Notes: generated by a model from the sequence alone, not told the origin. A stretch of DNA of 64,000 nucleotides from an uncultured Bacteroides sp. (GCF_900547205.1 NZ_URFY01000002.1:62001-126000), one strand, 5' to 3'; shown: positions 42,815-52,160, counted from the first letter of the stretch. Numbers and translations: made by a program.

Positions 42815-44596
42815 TTACTTCTCTTTAGCCAACGTAAACACAAACTCCAACCCGCCACCCTGACTGTTCTTTGCGGAAATATTTCCGCCATGAATAATCA
42901 CGGCATTCTTCACGATAGCCAATCCCAATCCTGTGCCCCCCAACTTGCGCGACCGTCCTTTATCTACCCGGTAGAAACGTTCAAAAAGACGATTCAGATG
43001 TTCGGGTGATACGCCTACACCTGTATCGGAGAAGCTGAAATAATAGAAGTTTTCATCTTCGCGGAAGCAATTGACGTTGATTTGGATATTGCTTCCGGCA
43101 TAGGCAATCGCATTATCCATCAGATTGCGGAAGATGGAATAAAGCAGCGAATAATTACCTTTGAGTTGCATACTCTTCTTCAAAGAATTGATGACAGTGA
43201 TATGTTTCTCTTCTAGTTCAAGCGACACTTCATTGATGATATTCCCTACCAGCAGGCTGATATCTACACGTTCCATATCAATCATATTGGCAGCCTCATC
43301 CATGCGGGTCAGTACGGAAATATCACGTAGTAGCCGGCTCAACCGGTTACTCTGCGCATAGCAGCGTTCGAGAAATACATTCATCTTCTCCCGTGGGATG
43401 TTATCATTATTGACGATAGTCTCCAAATATCCCTGAATACTGCTGACGGGAGTTTTCAACTCATGAGCAATGTTCTGTGTCAACTGGCGCTTCAGGCTCA
43501 CTTGCTCTTCCTCTTGCGTGACGTCATTGATGGAAATCTCGAAGCTGGCATCCTGAAAGATGATACACTCTACGATAAACGTCCGCCCATTCTTTTTGAT
43601 GGTAATGGACATTCGCTTCTCATCTTTCGTGTTCGGACGTTGTTGCTGGTTCTTGTTGATGAAATGAATAATCTCCTTCAGTTCGCTGATAGCAAAGATT
43701 TCTTCGGTTGTTTCCAGGTTGGAGTCCGAAATCAGATTGCTGTATTGGGTGAAGAGATTATTAACTAGAATCTCCTTCTTATCTTTAGTAAATATCCCCA
43801 GTCCTTCGTGCGAAATCTGAAGATGGGTAATGAGTTTCTCACGCTCGATATAGAGTGCTTCTTTCGTTTCGTGCAGTCGTTTGTAGATTTGAATGATATG
43901 CTGGGATATTTCTCCCAGTTCATTGTGTGGAAAAGCCGATTGCATCGCCATTTCGATTGGCTCATTCCGGTCGGCACGCATGGCGAACTCACGGAGTTGG
44001 CTGATAGAAGTTCCCAGTTTATTGGTGAATTTATAGAAGATAACCATCAACAGCAAAGATACAATCACGGTGAACCACAGATAATGCGGGTCAGCCTGCA
44101 GGTTATGGATGAGGCTTACATTATAAGGTAGAGCAGAACGAATGATAAAGTCTTTGTAGCGGGTGGCAGAATAAAAATAAGGTAGTCCGGTGGTTTCGGA
44201 AGTGCGGCGGACATCAAAGCCGTTTCCGTGTTTCAAGGCTTTCTGAACTTCCGGACGGCTCAGGTGGTTTTCCAATAGCCCATAATCCGCCTGGTAACTG
44301 TCGTACAGCACATTACCTTGCAAGTCAATCAGTGTGACACGCAAATCCTGCAAGGCATGGTCGCGAATATAATCACTAATAATACCCTTGGCGATAGGCT
44401 GTTCATCCAGTCGCTCATACAATCGGCTGTTGTAATCTTGCAACTGTGTATTCAGCAGTTCCACTTTATATTCCCGTTCCCGCTGATACTGGTAGGCGAT
44501 GAAACAGATGGCAAATACCACAAACAGCGAAATGACCGAAAGAAAAAGCTTACGGCTGAAAGAAAGGAAATGTTTCTGAGTTACAGGTAGGTTCAT
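42815..44596 (-). CDS. PhoR-like membrane sensor histidine kinase
   Basis: 593 residues. Two membrane helices (about 13-33 and 168-187) bracket a periplasmic sensor of about 130 residues. HAMP-like and PAS regions follow, then HisKA with QNIAHELKTPVSSIQGYLET and HATPase boxes NLMDNAIAYAG, FSDTGVGVS, GGTGLGLAIVKNAV. All catalytic elements look intact. It starts 15 bp after the OmpR-type regulator stop, forming an operon with the regulator first. The layout resembles PhoR/PhoB of Bacteroidota, but the signal cannot be told from sequence; it is not the RprX type as I remember it. Confidence 0.92.
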   Translation of the reverse strand: MNLPVTQKHFLSFSRKLFLSVISLFVVFAICFIAYQYQREREYKVELLNTQLQDYNSRLYERLDEQPIAKGIISDYIRDHALQDLRVTLIDLQGNVLYDSYQADYGLLENHLSRPEVQKALKHGNGFDVRRTSETTGLPYFYSATRYKDFIIRSALPYNVSLIHNLQADPHYLWFTVIVSLLLMVIFYKFTNKLGTSISQLREFAMRADRNEPIEMAMQSAFPHNELGEISQHIIQIYKRLHETKEALYIEREKLITHLQISHEGLGIFTKDKKEILVNNLFTQYSNLISDSNLETTEEIFAISELKEIIHFINKNQQQRPNTKDEKRMSITIKKNGRTFIVECIIFQDASFEISINDVTQEEEQVSLKRQLTQNIAHELKTPVSSIQGYLETIVNNDNIPREKMNVFLERCYAQSNRLSRLLRDISVLTRMDEAANMIDMERVDISLLVGNIINEVSLELEEKHITVINSLKKSMQLKGNYSLLYSIFRNLMDNAIAYAGSNIQINVNCFREDENFYYFSFSDTGVGVSPEHLNRLFERFYRVDKGRSRKLGGTGLGLAIVKNAVIIHGGNISAKNSQGGGLEFVFTLAKEK

Positions 44597-44611
44597 GTGA
44601 GATTCTTATTT

Positions 44612-45301
44612 TTATTCAGCTTCAAAACAATACCCATATCCGAGACGGGTGACGATACGCTTTCCGTATTCGCCTATCTTCTTGCGCAAACGGGTAATGT
44701 TCACGTCGATAGTGCGGTCGAGCACATACACTTCATCGCTCCAGATACGTGCCAGTATATCTTCGCGAGAGAACACGCGACCTTTATTCTGAACCAGCAG
44801 GAGCAATATTTCAAACTCCTTTTTCGTGAGCTGCACTTCTTCTTCGTCGATGCTTACCTTCTTTTTGGTAATGTCAATGACGAGAGTCTGATAAACCAGT
44901 CGCTCGGGAGCCTTTTCGGCTGCCACCGTTGCCGTACGTCGAAGCACAGCTTTCACGCGGGCAATCACTTCACGCAGCGAGAATGGTTTGGAAATATAGT
45001 CGTCCGCTCCCAGGTTAAACCCGGTGACGGTATCGTTTTCAGTATCTTTCGCTGTGATGAAGATGATAGGTACATTGGCTGTCTTCTTGTCTTTTTTCAG
45101 TATGTTGGCCATCTTGAATCCGGAGATTTCTCCCATCATCACGTCAAGAAGGATTAGGTGGTAACTGGCTATTTCCATCTTCAATGCCTCTTCCGCTGAG
45201 TTGGCGGTGTCCACTTCATAACCTTCATTCTCAAGGTTGAATTTCAGAATCTCACAGAGGTCTTCTTCATCGTCGACAACTAGAATACGGTAATCGTTCA
45301 T
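44612..45301 (-). CDS. OmpR/PhoB-type response regulator
   Basis: 229 residues. Receiver domain: RILVVDDEEDLCEILKFNLE with the acidic pair, phosphoacceptor Asp at about residue 53 in LILLDVMMGEISGF, and Lys in DDYISKPFSL. The winged-helix output domain (about residues 130-229) includes LTKKEFEILLLLVQNKGRVF, VLDRTIDVNITRLRKKIG and the ending RLGYGYCFEAE. Partner of the kinase encoded immediately downstream. A -7 box TAACTTTG lies at 45335-45328 on the minus strand, with a TTTG at 45361-45358. Possible PhoB-like role in phosphate or envelope response; not established. Confidence 0.95.
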   Translation of the reverse strand: MNDYRILVVDDEEDLCEILKFNLENEGYEVDTANSAEEALKMEIASYHLILLDVMMGEISGFKMANILKKDKKTANVPIIFITAKDTENDTVTGFNLGADDYISKPFSLREVIARVKAVLRRTATVAAEKAPERLVYQTLVIDITKKKVSIDEEEVQLTKKEFEILLLLVQNKGRVFSREDILARIWSDEVYVLDRTIDVNITRLRKKIGEYGKRIVTRLGYGYCFEAE

Positions 45302-45544
45302 ATGGAATATGTATTAATGTGATATGACAAAGTTACGTTTTTATTTTATTTCGAGTGCAAAGATGGGGAGACTTTGTTACGGGCAGATGAAACAAGTGTT
45401 ACATTTGCGTTACATTGTGCCGGGTGGGGTGATTTCTAAAGGAATAGAACGTTTTTATGTGTCGCGTAGAGAAAAAATATAGGTTATTTGTTATCTTTGT
45501 TAGCCAGTTGAGATACGAATGTTATAAATATACGCTAGCAGACA

Positions 45545-46738
45545 ATGATAAAAATTGACTTTAGACACCATAGGCGGGAAGCGATAGGCGTGCTTGTCGT
45601 ACTCCTTCTTTTGGTTGGAGGGGCTTCCGTCTTCAAATATACTTCTTTTAATTCCGGTTTTGATATCGTCGATGATTTGGGTGGGAATATTTTCCCGTCC
45701 GCTATCCTTTCGGTTGCTACTACGGATGCACAGGTAATCACCCCCTCAGATTCCATGTATCTGGGAAATCCGAAATCGTGTATTGCCATTCGGGTGAAGT
45801 CCGCGACTGCTTATAGCCGTGTGCGGATTGAAGTAGCCGAAACGCCATTCTTTTCCCGTTCCGTTTCGGAGTTTGTACTCAATAAGCCGAGGACAGAATA
45901 TACCATTTATCCCGATATCATCTGGAATTATGAAGCATTGAAGAATAACGTGCAGGCGGAACCGGTGAGCGTGGCGGTGCAAGTGGAGATGAATGGAAAG
46001 GAATTGGGGCAACGGGTGCGTACCTTTTCAGTGCGTAGTGTCAATGAATGCTTGTTGGGATACGTAGCTAATGGTACTAAATTCTACGATACCAGCCTTT
46101 TCTTTGCCGCTTATGTTAATGAAGAGAATCCGATGATAGACCAGTTGCTTCGCGAGGCACTCAATACCCGCATCGTGAATCGTTTTCTAGGCTACCAGAG
46201 CAAGGCGAGGGGAGCGGTAGACAAACAAGTTTATGCCCTTTGGAATGTATTGCAGAAGCGTAAATTCCGCTATAGCTCAGTATCGAATACGAGCCTTTCG
46301 AGCAATGTAGTGTTCTCGCAGCGTGTTCGCACGTTTGATGATGCGCTCGATTCTTCACAAATCAACTGTGTGGACGGTAGCGTGCTGTTTGCTTCGTTGC
46401 TTCGTGCCATCAATATCGACCCTATCTTAGTTCGTACGCCGGGGCATATGTTTGTGGGTTACTATACTGACAATTCTCATAAGAACACAAACTTTCTCGA
46501 AACGACAATGATTGGCGATGTCGATTTGGATGACTTCTTCCCCGACGAGCAACTCGATTCGACTATGGTAGGCAAATCGCAAAACGAAATGTCGCGACTC
46601 ACGTTCGAGAAATCGAAACAATATGCTAACAAGAAGTACAAAGATAACGAGGAAGGCATCCACTCAGGCAAGCTGAACTATATGTTTTTGGAGATATCGA
46701 AAGAGGTGCGCAGGAAGATACAGCCGATAGGGAAATGA
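45545..46738 (+). CDS. Membrane-anchored transglutaminase-like protein of unknown function
   Basis: 397 residues with one N-terminal membrane helix (about 14-32, GVLVVLLLLVGGASVF) and no signal cleavage site. Residues about 55-160 resemble an immunoglobulin-like or beta-sandwich region; about 180-350 carries the likely papain/transglutaminase-like core: Cys 275 in SQINCVDGSVLFASLLRAI, His about 301 in RTPGHMFVGYY, and an acidic residue in NFLETTMIG about 18 residues later, a plausible catalytic triad. In this family such proteins are periplasmic and their substrates are unknown. A -7 box TATCTTTG is at 45492-45499. The fold assignment is by motif order only. Confidence 0.7.
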   Translation: MIKIDFRHHRREAIGVLVVLLLLVGGASVFKYTSFNSGFDIVDDLGGNIFPSAILSVATTDAQVITPSDSMYLGNPKSCIAIRVKSATAYSRVRIEVAETPFFSRSVSEFVLNKPRTEYTIYPDIIWNYEALKNNVQAEPVSVAVQVEMNGKELGQRVRTFSVRSVNECLLGYVANGTKFYDTSLFFAAYVNEENPMIDQLLREALNTRIVNRFLGYQSKARGAVDKQVYALWNVLQKRKFRYSSVSNTSLSSNVVFSQRVRTFDDALDSSQINCVDGSVLFASLLRAINIDPILVRTPGHMFVGYYTDNSHKNTNFLETTMIGDVDLDDFFPDEQLDSTMVGKSQNEMSRLTFEKSKQYANKKYKDNEEGIHSGKLNYMFLEISKEVRRKIQPIGK

Positions 46739-46950
46739 AGGCCTTATTGGGGCACATATCCTTCTACGTATTTTCTTCTCCACTCTTCCAGCTTCGGTGT
46801 GTGCAAGCCTTCAGAGATATAAACGATGACCACAGAAGATATACTGAAACTCAGAGACCTTGGTGCCTCTCTTTAGCGTTCAAAACATTATTTTATCTTA
46901 CACACTTACACACTTCGCACTTATCAAACTGATAAAGAAAAATTTAAGTG
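46739..46950. other. Intergenic, possible gene remnant on minus strand
   Basis: On the minus strand a short open stretch ends EGLHTPKLEEWRRKYVEGYV followed by PQ and TAA at about 46746, with natural-looking composition, but no start or family could be found, and frames are interrupted by 46873. It may be a gene relic or chance. A TATCTTACACAC motif at 46894 foreshadows the inverted repeat that follows. Confidence 0.3.
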
Positions 46951-47285
46951 TGTGTAAGATAGTGTGCAAGATGTGTGCAAGATACCTTTATCTTGCACAC
47001 TTTTTCAGTGATAACTCCAACTGATAATCATAGTCGGTTAACGGCAGTTTCCGTTTGTTCTAAGCGTATGGAACAAAGTGTTCAAAGCAATGGAACAATG
47101 TGTTTGAATGCATGAAACACTTTGTTTCACTATAGCAAACAGATTGTTCTCCAGTATGAACAAGCTGTTTGATGCCTTCAACCTACAAATCACTGCATAC
47201 TTTCTAAAAATTAGCCAGATACTTTATAAATTCAAGTGTGTAAGATAAAGGTATCTTACACACATCTTACACACTATCTTGCACA
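46951..47285. repeat. 50-bp imperfect inverted repeat flanking a 235-bp core
   Basis: Arm 46951-47000 and arm 47236-47285 are reverse complements at 46 of 50 positions. Each arm is itself built of TGTG(C/T)AAGAT units, three direct and one inverted. All four mismatches are transitions at the same C/T position of the unit. The core contains the third 22-bp array. Confidence 0.8.
47057..47188. repeat. Tandem hairpin array, 22-bp period, locus 3
   Basis: Units begin at 47057, 47080, 47102, 47124, 47146 and 47167 (spacings 23, 22, 22, 22, 21). Each starts GTTC or GTTT and has a matching GAAC or GAAAC 12-14 bases later, so each can form a short stem. It lies inside the 50-bp inverted repeat. Confidence 0.65.
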
Positions 47286-47410
47286 TAGTTAATATATTAT
47301 ATATCAATAAGATATATACGGTTGGGTGTAGGGTGCAAGATAAATATATGTTTTTCAACTTTATAAGAGGATAAGTTTACCCTTATTCCGAGCGAGTTTT
47401 ACTCATTTCC

Positions 47411-47550
47411 GCACGGTTATGAATTAATTTAGACAGAAGAACATAAGAACAAAAGATAAAATAGCAGGTGACTAAACTGATATAAATAACTTTCTAAGCG
47501 CAGCCTGTATGTTCTTTTGTTCTTCTGTCTAAATTTAGTTCATGTCCGTG
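47411..47550. repeat. Second inverted repeat (about 42-bp arms)
   Basis: Arm 47411-47452 and arm 47507-47550 are near reverse complements sharing TTTAGACAGAAGAACA and GCACGG ends, with a few mismatches and one 1-base gap. A loop of about 55 bp separates them. The pair lies just upstream of the DUF3805 gene, whose -7 box TATTTTTG is at 47573-47580. Confidence 0.75.
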
Positions 47551-47607
47551 CCAGTAATTCGCATTTAATTCGTATTTTTGCCCAAGTAATCATTTTAACG
47601 AAAAAGG

Positions 47608-48414
47608 ATGCAACGCAAGAAATTTATCTCTCCCGGAGCATGGTTTTCCATGAGCTATCCGTCAGACTGGAATGAGTTTGAGGATGGCGAAGGCTCTTTT
47701 CTTTTCTACAACCCCGACGTGTGGACGGGAAACTTTCGTATATCAGCATTCAAAGGCAAAGCCGGCTATGGCAAGGAAGTCATCCGGCAGGAACTGAAGG
47801 AAAACAATTCGGCTACACTTGTGAAAGTCGGAGCGTTGGAGTGCGCATACAGCAAAGAGATGTTTCAGGAAGAAGGCACTTATTATACGTCCCATTTATG
47901 GATTACGGGCATAGATGATATCGCTTTCGAGTGCTCGTTCACACTGCCCAAAGGCGGAGCGGTGGAGGAAGCGGAAAACGTGATTTCCACTATCGAAATT
48001 CGTAAGGAAGGCAAGAAGTATCCGGCCGAACTAATCCCTATCCGCCTGTCGGAAATATATCTGGTGAACGAGGGATACGAATGGGCAGTATCTACTGTGA
48101 AGCAAGAACTGAAGAAAGATTTTCAGGGAGTGGAAGAAGACTTGGAGAAACTTCAACAAATAATAGACAGCGGTAAAATAGGTCCGAAGAAGAAAGATGA
48201 ATGGCTGGCAATCGGCATCACTATCTGCACAATTCTGGCGAATGAAATAGATGGCATGGAATGGATGACATTGGTGGACGGAAATCGCGAAGCTCCCGTT
48301 CTTCAGTATAACGGACAGATTATCGACCCGTTGAAAATAGCATGGAGTAAAGTAAAAGCAGGACAGCCGTGCAACGTTATCGAAGAATACAAATCAGTGA
48401 TTGCTAATCACTAA
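47608..48414 (+). CDS. DUF3805 domain protein
   Basis: 268 residues, no signal peptide. Residues 1-130 form the DUF3805 alpha/beta module (FISPGAWFSMSYPSDWNEFE, SFLFYNPDVWTGNFRISAF, TSHLWITGIDDIAFECSF). The C-terminal half (about 150-268) is mostly helical with an acidic heptad-like stretch (KKDFQGVEEDLEKLQQIID) and EWLAIGITICTILANEIDG. Function unknown; the N-terminal fold is reminiscent of PsbP/Mog1-like domains that start with a conserved WFSxxYPxxW pattern. It is 27 bp before the ABC-F gene, possibly in one transcript. Confidence 0.8.
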   Translation: MQRKKFISPGAWFSMSYPSDWNEFEDGEGSFLFYNPDVWTGNFRISAFKGKAGYGKEVIRQELKENNSATLVKVGALECAYSKEMFQEEGTYYTSHLWITGIDDIAFECSFTLPKGGAVEEAENVISTIEIRKEGKKYPAELIPIRLSEIYLVNEGYEWAVSTVKQELKKDFQGVEEDLEKLQQIIDSGKIGPKKKDEWLAIGITICTILANEIDGMEWMTLVDGNREAPVLQYNGQIIDPLKIAWSKVKAGQPCNVIEEYKSVIANH

Positions 48415-48441
48415 TCACTAACCAACTAATCACTCAACTAC

Positions 48442-50310
48442 GTGGCAGTACCTTATCTACAAGTAGACAACCTGACCAAGTCCTTCGGCGACTTGGTTCT
48501 TTTTGAAAATATATCCTTCGGCATTGCCGAAGGCCAGCGTGTCGGATTAATCGCCAAAAACGGAACCGGAAAGACTACGCTACTGAATATCATCTCCGGC
48601 AAAGAAGGCTATGATAGCGGAAACATTGTTTTCCGTCGCGACCTCCGCGTCGATTATCTGGAGCAAGACCCGCAATATCCCGAAGAGTTAACCGTACTCG
48701 AAGCCTGTTTCCATCACGGCAACAGCACCGTTGAGCTAATCAAGGAATACGAACGCTGTATGGAAACCGAAGGTCATCCGGGACTCGACGAGTTGCTGGT
48801 TCGTATGGACCAAGAAAAAGCCTGGGATTACGAACAGAAAGCTAAGCAAATTCTTTCGCAACTCAAAATCCGTAATTTCGACCAGAAGATAAAGCAGCTC
48901 TCCGGCGGACAGCTCAAACGGGTGGCCCTCGCCAACGCATTGATTACCGAACCGGACTTGCTGATTCTCGACGAACCTACCAATCATCTCGACCTCGACA
49001 TGACCGAATGGCTCGAAGATTACCTTCGCCGCACCAACCTCAGCTTGCTGATGGTGACACACGACCGCTATTTCCTCGACCGTGTATGCTCCGAAATCAT
49101 CGAGATTGACAATCGCCAACTCTACCAATATAAAGGCAACTACAGCTATTACCTCGAAAAGCGCCAAGAACGTATCGAATCCAAAAGCGTTGAAATAGAA
49201 CGTGCCAACAACCTCTACCGTACCGAACTCGACTGGATGCGCCGTATGCCGCAGGCACGCGGGCACAAAGCCCGTTATCGTGAAGATGCTTTCTATGAAC
49301 TGGAAAAGGTGGCGAAGCAACGTTTCAACACCGATAATGTGAAGCTCGAAGTGAAAGCCGCCTACATCGGCAGTAAGATATTCGAAGCCGACCATCTCTA
49401 CAAGAACTACGGTGACCTGAAGATTCTGGAAGATTTCTCCTACATCTTCTCCCGCTATGAGAAGATGGGAATCGTGGGCAATAACGGAACAGGGAAATCT
49501 ACCTTTATCAAGATATTGATGGGACACGTACAGCCCGACAGCGGAACGGTGGATGTTGGCGAAACCGTTCGTTTCGGTTATTACTCGCAGGACGGACTTC
49601 AGTTTGATGAACAGATGAAGGTGATTGATGTCATTCAGGACATCGCCGAAGTCATCGAACTGGGCAACGGAAAGAAGCTCACCGCTTCCCAATTCCTTCA
49701 GCATTTCCTTTTCACTCCCGAAACGCAGCATAGCTATGTCTACAAACTGAGTGGAGGAGAGCGCCGCCGTCTCTACCTATGCACTATCCTGATGCGCAAC
49801 CCCAACTTCCTCGTGCTTGACGAGCCTACAAACGACCTTGACATTATCACGCTCAATGTGCTCGAAGAGTATCTCCAGAACTTCAAAGGCTGTGTGATTG
49901 TCGTCTCCCACGACCGCTACTTTATGGATAAAGTGGTAGACCATTTGATGGTATTCAATGGGCAGGGAGATATACGCGATTTCCCCGGAAATTACAGCGA
50001 TTACCGTGACTGGAAGGAAGCGAAAGAACAGAAAGAAAAAGAAGCCGATAGACCGCAGGAAGAAAAAACATCCCGTGTCCGCCTGAACGACAAACGGAAG
50101 ATGAGTTTTAAGGAAAAACGCGAGTTTGAACAACTGGAGAAGGAAATAGCCGAACTCGAAACGGAGAAAGCCCAAATAGAAGGACTCTTTTGTAGCGGTA
50201 CGCTTTCGGTGGAAGAACTGACTGAGAAATCGAAACGTTTGCCCGAAGTGAATGACTTGATTGATGAAAAGACAATGCGCTGGCTTGAACTTAGTGAGAT
50301 TGAAGGTTAA
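48442..50310 (+). CDS. ABC-F family ATPase (Uup-like)
   Basis: 622 residues, GTG start. Two complete ABC cassettes: Walker A GLIAKNGTGKTTLLNII and GIVGNNGTGKSTFIKIL, signatures LSGGQLKRVALANALI and LSGGERRRLYLCTILM, Walker B LLILDEPTNHLDL and FLVLDEPTNDLDI. The linker between them (about residues 225-300, RGHKARYREDAFYELEKV) is the P-site tRNA-interacting region of ABC-F proteins. A charged C-terminal coiled coil (about 545-615, FKEKREFEQLEKEIAELETE) matches Uup, which acts on ribosomes or branched DNA structures. No transmembrane segments. It follows the DUF3805 gene by 27 bp and precedes a PHP phosphatase by 32 bp. Confidence 0.94.
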   Translation: MAVPYLQVDNLTKSFGDLVLFENISFGIAEGQRVGLIAKNGTGKTTLLNIISGKEGYDSGNIVFRRDLRVDYLEQDPQYPEELTVLEACFHHGNSTVELIKEYERCMETEGHPGLDELLVRMDQEKAWDYEQKAKQILSQLKIRNFDQKIKQLSGGQLKRVALANALITEPDLLILDEPTNHLDLDMTEWLEDYLRRTNLSLLMVTHDRYFLDRVCSEIIEIDNRQLYQYKGNYSYYLEKRQERIESKSVEIERANNLYRTELDWMRRMPQARGHKARYREDAFYELEKVAKQRFNTDNVKLEVKAAYIGSKIFEADHLYKNYGDLKILEDFSYIFSRYEKMGIVGNNGTGKSTFIKILMGHVQPDSGTVDVGETVRFGYYSQDGLQFDEQMKVIDVIQDIAEVIELGNGKKLTASQFLQHFLFTPETQHSYVYKLSGGERRRLYLCTILMRNPNFLVLDEPTNDLDIITLNVLEEYLQNFKGCVIVVSHDRYFMDKVVDHLMVFNGQGDIRDFPGNYSDYRDWKEAKEQKEKEADRPQEEKTSRVRLNDKRKMSFKEKREFEQLEKEIAELETEKAQIEGLFCSGTLSVEELTEKSKRLPEVNDLIDEKTMRWLELSEIEG

Positions 50311-50342
50311 CGAGAATAACTAGATAACTATAATTACCCGAT

Positions 50343-51182
50343 ATGACAAACTTAACCAATTATCATAGTCACTGTCTCTATTGCGACGGAAGGGCTCATA
50401 TGGAGGACTTCATCCGATTTGCCATTAGTGAAGGATTTTCTTCTTATGGTATTTCTTCCCATGCCCCGCTGCCTTTTTCTACTGCATGGACTATGGAATG
50501 GGACCGGATGGATGATTACCTTTCCGAATTTTCACGTCTTAAAAAGAAGTATGCAGATAAGATAGAGCTGGCAATCGGTCTTGAAATAGATTACCTGAAC
50601 GAAGAAAGCAACCCGTCTTTACTTAGTTTTCAAGAACTACCTCTCGATTACCGGATAGGTTCTGTACACATGTTATATTCTTCGGAAGGGGAGGTGGTAG
50701 ATATGGATACTCCGGCCGTTACTTTTCGCCAATTGGTGGATAAGCATTTTGAGGGTGATTTGGATTTTGTCGTTCGTCTATATTATAAGAATTTGCTTCG
50801 CATGGTAGAACTGGGAGGATTTGATATCGTAGGCCATGCAGATAAGATGCATTATAATGCTTCCTGTTATCGTCCCGGATTACTAGATGAACCGTGGTAT
50901 GATAAGTTGGTTCGTGATTATTTTGCAGAAATAGCCCATCATGGATATATCGTTGAAATAAACACCAAAGCTTATCATGACTTAGGCACTTTTTATCCCA
51001 ATGAACGCTATTTCACTTTATTGAAAGAACTGGGTATTCGTGTGCAAGTGAATAGTGATGCTCATTATCCCGAAAGAATAAATAACGCTCGCTCTGAAGG
51101 ATTGGATGCTTTGAAGAAAGCAGGTTTTAAGACCGTGGTGGAATGGCACAACGGTCAGTGGGAAGACCGGGAAATACAGTAA
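50343..51182 (+). CDS. PHP-domain histidinol-phosphatase-like enzyme
   Basis: 279 residues with the PHP metal-binding motifs: NYHSHCLYCDGRAHMEDFI (HxH and Asp), ISSHAPLPF, EIDYLNEES, DIVGHADKMHYN and VQVNSDAHYPER with the final DxH. It fits the HisK class of histidinol phosphatases, which hydrolyse histidinol phosphate in histidine synthesis, and the length is as expected. No other histidine gene is near. A polymerase-type PHP phosphatase of other specificity is possible. It starts 32 bp after the ABC-F gene on the same strand. Confidence 0.88.
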   Translation: MTNLTNYHSHCLYCDGRAHMEDFIRFAISEGFSSYGISSHAPLPFSTAWTMEWDRMDDYLSEFSRLKKKYADKIELAIGLEIDYLNEESNPSLLSFQELPLDYRIGSVHMLYSSEGEVVDMDTPAVTFRQLVDKHFEGDLDFVVRLYYKNLLRMVELGGFDIVGHADKMHYNASCYRPGLLDEPWYDKLVRDYFAEIAHHGYIVEINTKAYHDLGTFYPNERYFTLLKELGIRVQVNSDAHYPERINNARSEGLDALKKAGFKTVVEWHNGQWEDREIQ

Positions 51183-51227
51183 GCGCATATAACACTATCT
51201 GGAAATAGTCAGCGTGCAACGGCCGAC

Positions 51228-52160
51228 TTACGTTACCGGTTTATTTTCCTCATGTATTTCTATTACTTTAGTTGCCACTGCATATTCATCAGGGAAAATC
51301 TTGCTGCCCAATTCATCCGCCCATGCTTTGGTAAATTCGGCACCAGTATAGATGATAATGGCTGAATAATAAATCCATGTTATGAAAATAGCCATAAATG
51401 CAGCCGCCCCGTATACAGTTTCTATATTTGCGAAACTAATGTAGAGTGATATTGCCCATTGGCCGATTAATAGCAATATAGTGGTTACAAGTGAACCTAT
51501 AAATACATCTTTAATCTTTATTTTGGCATCGGGCAACACCTTGAACAAGAGCGTAAATATTACAGTGGTTACGCCTATATTAATGATTAGTCCTATAACT
51601 TTTATTAATGACTCTGCTACTTCCGGATAGTTGGCTATAAACCTGTTGCTTAATTCCATAATAATGTTGGAGATGGTAAAGGTTATCAGAAGGATGAAAG
51701 CAAAAACAACGATGACGGAAAAGGAAAGCAACCTATTCTTTATGTATTTAAGCCAGCTTTTTTTAGGAACGGCTTTTATTCCCCAGATTGTATTCAAGGA
51801 ACTTTGTATTTCTGCAAAAACAGTAGTTGCACCAAAGATACTGACTCCCACACTGACTAAGGTAGCAAATGAAAAGGATTCGGTTTTCTCAGCATTTGCC
51901 ATCATGGATTGAAGTGCATCAATTACTTTTGCCCCCACAATAGGCTCCAATTGGTCATATAAATCCTTTGTTAAATCTGTATTGAGAAGTATTCCGATAG
52001 TAAACAGGAGAGAGAGAAGAGGGATGATTGAAAACAATGTTGCATAAGCCAATGATGCGCTCAATCTCATAACATTGTCATCAATAAATCCCTGAACAGT
52101 CTCTTTTATTATCTTGATAGATACGGAGAATATTTTTCTGCTTTTAGATAAGATTTTCAT
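51228..52160 (-). CDS. YihY/BrkB family membrane protein
   Basis: 310 residues with about six membrane helices. Conserved blocks are LSASLAYATLFSIIPLLSLL near residue 35, VSVGVSIFGATTVFAEIQSS, and TWIYYSAIIIYTGAEFTKAW near residue 265, the hallmark of the BrkB family (formerly mis-annotated as RNase BN). Its role is not established; a transporter or envelope function is assumed. It converges on the PHP phosphatase gene and is followed upstream by the sugar-isomerase-like gene on the same strand. Confidence 0.92.
   Translation of the reverse strand: MKILSKSRKIFSVSIKIIKETVQGFIDDNVMRLSASLAYATLFSIIPLLSLLFTIGILLNTDLTKDLYDQLEPIVGAKVIDALQSMMANAEKTESFSFATLVSVGVSIFGATTVFAEIQSSLNTIWGIKAVPKKSWLKYIKNRLLSFSVIVVFAFILLITFTISNIIMELSNRFIANYPEVAESLIKVIGLIINIGVTTVIFTLLFKVLPDAKIKIKDVFIGSLVTTILLLIGQWAISLYISFANIETVYGAAAFMAIFITWIYYSAIIIYTGAEFTKAWADELGSKIFPDEYAVATKVIEIHEENKPVT

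Noticed and set aside
42815..45301. Assignment as RprX/RprY
   Set aside because: The regulator N-terminus (MNDYRILVVDDEEDL) does not match the RprY sequence that I remember; a PhoR/PhoB-like label is safer.
46746..46872. Gene ending EGLHTPKLEEWRRKYV on the minus strand
   Set aside because: Open for only about 43 codons with no start or recognised family; kept as a possible remnant only.
48736..49731. 331-codon open frame on the minus strand
   Set aside because: Antisense of the ABC-F gene, whose motifs are fully intact on the other strand.
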